Made by a program: the position numbers and the translations under genes. The notes under the pieces are model-generated. The model had not been told where the DNA came from. It was given only the letters and a program-made list of their open reading frames with translations, and searched no databases. Below are positions 58,652 through 64,000 of a DNA stretch of 64,000 bases, one piece after another; positions within the stretch are counted from its first letter, which is position 1; every line of letters begins with the position of its first letter. The stretch comes from Allium sativum (lineage: Eukaryota > Streptophyta > Magnoliopsida > Asparagales > Amaryllidaceae): assembly GCA_030737875.1 (NCBI GenBank), contig CM060911.1, forward strand, positions 92,958,599 through 93,022,598. Direction: 5' to 3'.

Positions 58652-58735
58652 CCCCCTGCTTTTTCCTGTTTTCTGCACCTGGTTCGTTCTTCTGTATTCG
58701 GACGCCATCCTGACCAGATTCGTTGACTTCTACAC

Positions 58736-58743
58736 TATATAAA
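58736..58743 (+). promoter_or_regulatory. TATA box in LTR C
   Basis: TATATAAA, followed by ACAGCCCTAGAC. Transcription would start about 25-35 bp downstream, just before the D insertion. Confidence 0.6.
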
Positions 58744-60589
58744 CAGCCCTAGACTTCTTCTCTATTCACAATTCTTTTCTATCTGTAACGACCCGGATTT
58801 TCAAGGACTTTAGTTATAGACATAAGCACGATGTCGATAACCAAAACATCGAAAAATCCTGGTAATTAGTGAAAGAAATTAGAGGGTGAGAATAGATAAG
58901 ATAGAAACTTAGAATAGAAGAAGAAGAAGAACACAACATCAGAGTAACACGAACCTCACAGCGGAACGAATAAATATATTTCATAACATAACTTTGAAAT
59001 ACAAATCTGTACTGGAATATACATATCATTATCAAAGTACATCACTTACAACACAGCGGAAATAACTATAGCTATATGATCCTGAAGCCTCCTGCTCCAA
59101 GCTCTTCAAGTATATCTGTAAAATCCCGACTACTTGACTGCCCATACAAATTTAGGCACCCAAGAGATTAGGGAAAACAACAAAGTAAACTCCGGGTCAG
59201 TCATGGGACTGGTATGAGTAAAATAGTTTAAAAATAGTTCGAACAAGTAAACGATATCTCATAAGACCACGCCGCATAACGGAACGGGTTTTTCCCTTAT
59301 GAGAATCCAGATTATCTTTATATCAAAAACCTTTTAATATTATAATAATGTCTATCAACACAATATAATAATCATCTAGCAGAAACGCTTTCATCTCACG
59401 TTCTACATATATAGTATACAATCAAAACCGCAAGCACGTATTGGGTAATGGATTTCCAACTATGACAAGGTATGGAACCACCTTTCGCTTGTGTACCTCT
59501 AGAGAGGAATACACTGGGTTCAACAAGAACATCTTGCAACCCAGCCACACATGACCTACCACTCATTTCGCTTGAGCGTATCGAATGTATATCACCAACA
59601 GTTGGGATCAGCAACCATTTCACGAATGGGACAGCATCAACAATAGATTTTTAGAAGTAAATGAAACTCTAGATCATGTGATTATACACCCTACTTCGGT
59701 GCGACCGACTTAGTCATGCTGCCTGCCCGATTTCTGTCATTTACCGGATGATGAGGCTAGAAGCTACGCTCTATCATCACACCAGATTCACTTTGAATGC
59801 CGCATCATCAAATTCATCCAGTCACCGATTGACGTCCTCAACAATTCATTATGTGTTAGCTAAATAACTTACCTTCTCCGCTTCCACTCTTGGTACGGTT
59901 GGAGAAATCAATATACGTGATCGTCTGGAATTACTCTGTCAAACATCCATCCATACAAGTCATCCAGGAACAGGATGAACCGAAGGCACTATTCTGTAAA
60001 CAGGATAGCCCTTGCATAACTCCGTCTTCAATTTCCTTTGGTATATATGATTCACAACTCTTATGCCAATACAGAGTGGTTCTTTGGATAATAATCCAAC
60101 CGGTCTCTCCATATTAACAACGTTAAAATGGTCAAAACTTCGATAGTCTGTGATTTAACTATCGAATAAAAACAGGTGTGCAACAACGATATTATTTCCA
60201 AATGGAAATTTATATCAATCAAACATCATTCAACATTTATCTCTTTATTTCATTTTTCATCTCCTGTTTCCCTATATTCAACATTTCTTATTTTCTAAAT
60301 TTGGAAAATATATGTTATTAACAATGGAAAACATTTCCATTTCTTGTTTTCTTTATTAGAAAACATTTCTGGTTTCTTATTTGGAAAACATTTCCAAAGC
60401 TTCTTCATTGGACTTAGACAGATGTTTAAACAAACCATCGCGATGCCAACTCAAACCATTTCCTTTACTACCGAACCTTAACTATTCCCTAGTTAAAACG
60501 AAGCCAATCAAGTTGGGGTAGAACTACCTCTCAGACCTTAACTGAACAACATTTCTAACTTTGAAATTAGCAAAGTTCGCTTTATTCCT

Positions 60590-61200
60590 TTTACTAACTT
60601 CCTTACTTAACCCTCTTCGAATAGCTATATTCGATTGACTCTTTTCACTTAACTCTATTCGATTAACCCTTATCAATTAACTCTATTGGACTAACACTAT
60701 TGGATTAACTCTATTTGACTAACGCTATTGATTTACTCATTTCGCTTAACTCCTTTCGAATAAACTATATTCGATAATTCCTTTTACTTTAACTCTATTC
60801 GAATAAACTATATTTGATTAACTCATTTTCTTCTATTCGAATAAACTATATTCGATTAACTCATTTTACTTCCTATTCGAATAACTATATTTTATTAACT
60901 TATTTTACTTCCTATTCGAATAACTATATTCGATTAACTCATTTTACTTCCTACTCGAATAACTATATTCGATTAACTCATTTTACTTTAACTCTAATCG
61001 ATTAAACTAACATCGATTAAATCCTTTTACTTTATTCTCTAATTGAATAACTAACATCGATTAACTCCTTTTACTTTATTCTCTAATCGATTAACTAACA
61101 TCGATTAACTCCTTTTACTTTATTCTCTAATCGATTAACTAACATCGATTAACTCCTTTTACTTTAACTCTAATCGATTAAACTAACATCGATTAGCTCC
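60590..61200. repeat. Tandem array of about 39-43-bp units in LTR D
   Basis: Units alternate TTCGATTAACTCATTTTACTT and TATTCGAATAACTATA motifs, giving a regular 13-residue pattern when translated (60814-61005). From about 61000 a related 42-43-bp unit (ACATCGATTAACTCCTTTTA) takes over. This is AT-rich satellite-like DNA, not a gene. Confidence 0.85.
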
Positions 61201-61501
61201 TTTTTTCTTTTCGAACAAACTATTCATTTATAAAGATTTACTTTTAGTAACAGTTCTTCACTTTACAAATGATTTCACTTTTTATTTACTTTCGAAATAT
61301 TTCCTTTTTCAAAATCTGTTGATTTTATAAACTCCCTTTATTTCAATATACATTGAAATAATTCTCTTTACATCCCAGGGTCTTTTATGATATTTAAAAT
61401 ATCGAATAAAAATGATCAACATCATTCCAACACCCATAATCCATAACAGATTATATAACACATCATATATCACAATATATGAAAATAGTAAAATAAATGT
61501 T

Positions 61502-61523
61502 GAGGAATCCAGTTGGATTCTTC
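61502..61523. repeat. Near-perfect palindrome in LTR D
   Basis: GAGGAATCCA, GT, TGGATTCTTC, with one mismatch in 10-base arms. Corresponds to the palindromes in LTRs A and B. Confidence 0.75.
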
Positions 61524-63819
61524 CAATCTGTTTCCCTGCATCACAGATGTTAAACAATATAGATAACATCACTTTCAGTTCTATATGACACATTCTGTTA
61601 AACAGAATCAATATAGAAACTTAACTAACTGACTAGCAGTTCAATCAAACAGTCAACACACAGTCAATCAGCCAATATCTAACAGTTCTAAAAATACAAC
61701 ATGAAATTATAAACTATTCAGAGTTAGTGAGATTTACTCACTTTGGCAGTTCATCGTTAAAGAACGATAAACTGTTGTTTGATTTTAATCAAACAATTTA
61801 CTTCGCCATGAATTCAAACTAGCTCCAATCCACTCCCAGTCAGTTCCATTGGGTAGTGTCCGTCCATACGATCCCATCGGATCTTGTTTCATGCAATTTC
61901 GATAATGTATGACAAAGTTATGCTTTATACAATTTAATACGCTATCAAATTAAATAAAATTTTAATTTATTACACTGGGCCTTACCAATTCAAAACTTTG
62001 GCCCATTCAAACGTCAATACCCAAGCCCATCAACTGCCTTCTTCCCCGATACTCAGCTCCAGGCTTCGCTCCCGTTTAAACATCATCGTTGAACCTTCTA
62101 TTTTCCATGTTACTTTTCTTTTCTTTTAAGCGGACTTCGTTTCTCTTTTTACTTTTAGAAGGGACTGGGCTTCAACTCCCAAACGTAGGCCCACCTACAT
62201 CATGAACCCAGACCTGCTTGACCCCGTCCACCATGCATCTTCTTCCCGAATAAAGAAAATCTCACGCTCATGATACTTTGCTCATCATCTTCCTGGAAGC
62301 ACAGAGCTTGCGTTTCCCCACCATTGCTTGCAACCCGCAAGCTAATTTGCCCATTATTTCTCAATTGATTTCCAAAAACAAAATTCAATAAAGCTCACCG
62401 CTCCCACACTGCTCTCCCTACTTCCGTGAAAGCTGCTCCCTCATCTCTCAATGTTTTTCATTCGAAATCAAAACTAAAAATCACCATTGAACTCCCCCTT
62501 CTCGTGCGGGGTTCCAGGCATCTCAAATAACCCGCACTGTCGACCAAAAAGAACAAGCTGCTGCTCCTTGCTCCGGCCATCGGAGAACAATCCAAGGTTA
62601 TCCACTTGTCTGCCGAGACCTGCTCCACCTTCGACAGCAGTAGCTCCTCACCAAACCCCTTCCATTCGCCAGTCTTCCAGATCCCAGGCCTGTCCACCTC
62701 TTCAACCACGGCTCATAAGACCCTTCCCATTAATGTCACAAGCTACTAAACTGTCATCGAGAGAAGTCTGGCAGTGTCTCCATGCAAGCTTTCACCGTTC
62801 TATATGTATATATATATCGAATTTCATTTGGGAGTATAAGATCTCATTTTATTTTATTGCTGCTGAAAAAATGAAAAGTGGCGGCCAATTGTTTTCAGAA
62901 GTAGATTAGGTCTTAACATTTTAAAATAATAGGGTGTGGCTAAGAAATAGAAAACGTGGCCTCTTGTGGTCTTCAGCATGGTATTTGTGGTCGGCAACAT
63001 TTTGTTTAATTTGTTTTTATTTTAAGGAAAACATCCGTATTCATTCCCTAAACTCTATTTTTATACAACTGCTATAGACAGAGTTAGACCTATTGTTGTG
63101 ACAACCAACGTACCACGATCTCAAAGGTATAATAATACCGGTAGATTAACTCATATTATGAAACCTCAAAATGTTGATTTCAGGGTGCGAAATACTTCAA
63201 ATAAAAAGTCACTTATTAAATTAATTAAAAATTACAGCAAAATTCTAAAAATTAAATTATCACTACTTCCCAAAAGAACCTTGTCTAAATTCAAACCCGA
63301 TCTCTAGTTATATCGAATAAATCGATACGGTCGATAAACGATTCTATAGCGACTATTTTAAAATTTGATTTGGACATATCTCAAAATCTACACGACGAAA
63401 TCCTGATATTTCTCTTCCACTAGAAAGATATACTCCAACAGCTCCACACGTTTCTTGTTTCACAGAAATCTGATTTAAAACGAACCCTGTACATTCAGTT
63501 GAAGTTCGAATCGCCAATTTACGAACTACAGTGCCATTTCGAGCTCGAATTTAATTATATTATAATTCTACGTTCAAACTATCGTTCAAATAATATATTC
63601 GTTATTCAAATTAAATTCCAAGCTGAATTAAATATCACCGATGATCCGGTTCACACCATATCGTCATTTCGACCATTCAGAATTAAATATATTATTTAAT
63701 TTATTATTTTAATTAAATATTCATCATTATTTAATTCCACGACAAATATATTCTTTTAATTACCTTTTAAATAATTAAATAGATTAATTATAATACCTCT
63801 ACCAATGCGGGTCATTACA

Positions 63820-64000
63820 ATCTTTCCGACTTAAAATAATTTCATCCTCGAAATTGATAAAAGGTAGGGGACGACCCTATCGACTGGTTAGAACATATTT
63901 CTTCACTTCTTAACTTCAGTTTCAACTGAACCAATTTAATTTCAATTAAATTATTAATTAATCCTGACTAACGAAAATTTTCCAAAATCCTGAAAATTTT
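63820..64000 (-). other. 3' end of the internal region of element D
   Basis: Purine tract next to the LTR (minus strand), then AT-rich sequence. No coding sequence within the visible 181 bp. Confidence 0.6.

Larger units (their letters stand above)
58327..58783 (+). mobile_element. Start of LTR of retrotransposon C, with promoter and palindromic array
   Basis: Begins TGTAACACCCCG. The preceding AACGT (58322-58326) is a candidate target duplication. It contains a GC-rich array of GTCGAC-centred repeats (58548-58651) and a TATA box TATATAAA at 58736-58743. This is a U3 promoter layout on the plus strand. The LTR is cut at 58783 by element D, and the rest lies beyond the window. Confidence 0.68.
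58784..63819 (-). mobile_element. 3' LTR (5036 bp) of long-LTR retrotransposon D
   Basis: On the plus strand it runs from TGTAACGACCCGG at 58784 to GCGGGTCATTACA ending at 63819. Read on the minus strand it starts TGTAATGACCCGC and ends CGTTACA. The purine-rich tract TCGGAAAGAT (minus strand) lies immediately right of 63819, so this is the 3' LTR of a minus-oriented element that continues out of the window. It is homologous to LTR A (1-3944). The preceding CTATC (58779-58783) is the candidate target duplication. Confidence 0.78.

Noticed and set aside
60814..61005. Repetitive 63-residue frame (NYIRLTHFTSYS pattern) as a repeat protein
   Set aside because: It is a translation of the 39-bp DNA array, which continues out of frame on both sides.

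Overview
The window reads as a transposon-rich, AT-rich segment of a flowering-plant nuclear genome, probably a eudicot. The evidence is a Tork/Tnt1-type Ty1-copia element, two CACTA (En/Spm-type) transposons with plant-specific TNP2 and TNPA-like genes, a small hAT element, several long-LTR retrotransposons primed by initiator tRNA-Met, and an intron-bearing remnant of a STRUBBELIG-type (SRF) leucine-rich-repeat receptor kinase. There are no prokaryotic features, no rRNA or tRNA genes and no CRISPR array. I see no host gene that is clearly intact.

Layout. 1-3944: 3' part of a long LTR (A, + strand). ~3945-20036: CACTA element 1. It carries a decayed TNP2 transposase gene (17949-14459, minus) and a seven-exon TNPA-like gene (14107-4380, minus). 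The third intron-exon boundary of that gene lies on the far side of a young copia element (6872-12128, TSD TTATA). 20037-26845: host-like DNA with gene remnants on the minus strand (an SRF LRR remnant at 22246-22986 and unidentified exon-like blocks), a local tandem duplication, an inverted repeat and a 606-bp hAT element (25747-26352, 8-bp TSD). 26846-32104: CACTA element 2 (TSD TTC), which encodes only a TNPA-like protein remnant. 32105-33403: host-like spacer. 33404-64000: a stack of mutually nested long-LTR retrotransposons. LTR E (-) is interrupted by LTR F (+). F is interrupted by element B (-). The left LTR of B is interrupted by element G (+), and its right LTR by element C (+). C is in turn interrupted by element D (-), which runs off the right edge.

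The most unusual object is G (42019-55459). It is a complete retrotransposon with two 6.2-kb LTRs and a perfect TTGTA target duplication, but only about 1.03 kb of non-coding internal DNA between PBS and PPT. B has the same organisation (6.6-kb LTR, 1.77-kb internal region). Both look like LARD-type non-autonomous elements that need proteins supplied in trans. Across A, B, D, E and G the LTRs share a conserved block about 400 bp before the LTR 3' end. In those where the relevant region is visible they also share a central palindrome whose sequence differs between families, a GC-rich segment, and a family-specific tandem array at a similar relative position.

How the parts relate. The TNP2 and TNPA-like genes would once have formed a two-gene CACTA transposition system. 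Their stop codons are almost all explicable as C:G to T:A changes, which fits long-term cytosine methylation and silencing. The copia element is recent (4 substitutions between its LTRs) and has one in-frame stop just upstream of the reverse-transcriptase active site. Homology statements come from recognising protein motifs by eye; no database search was run.
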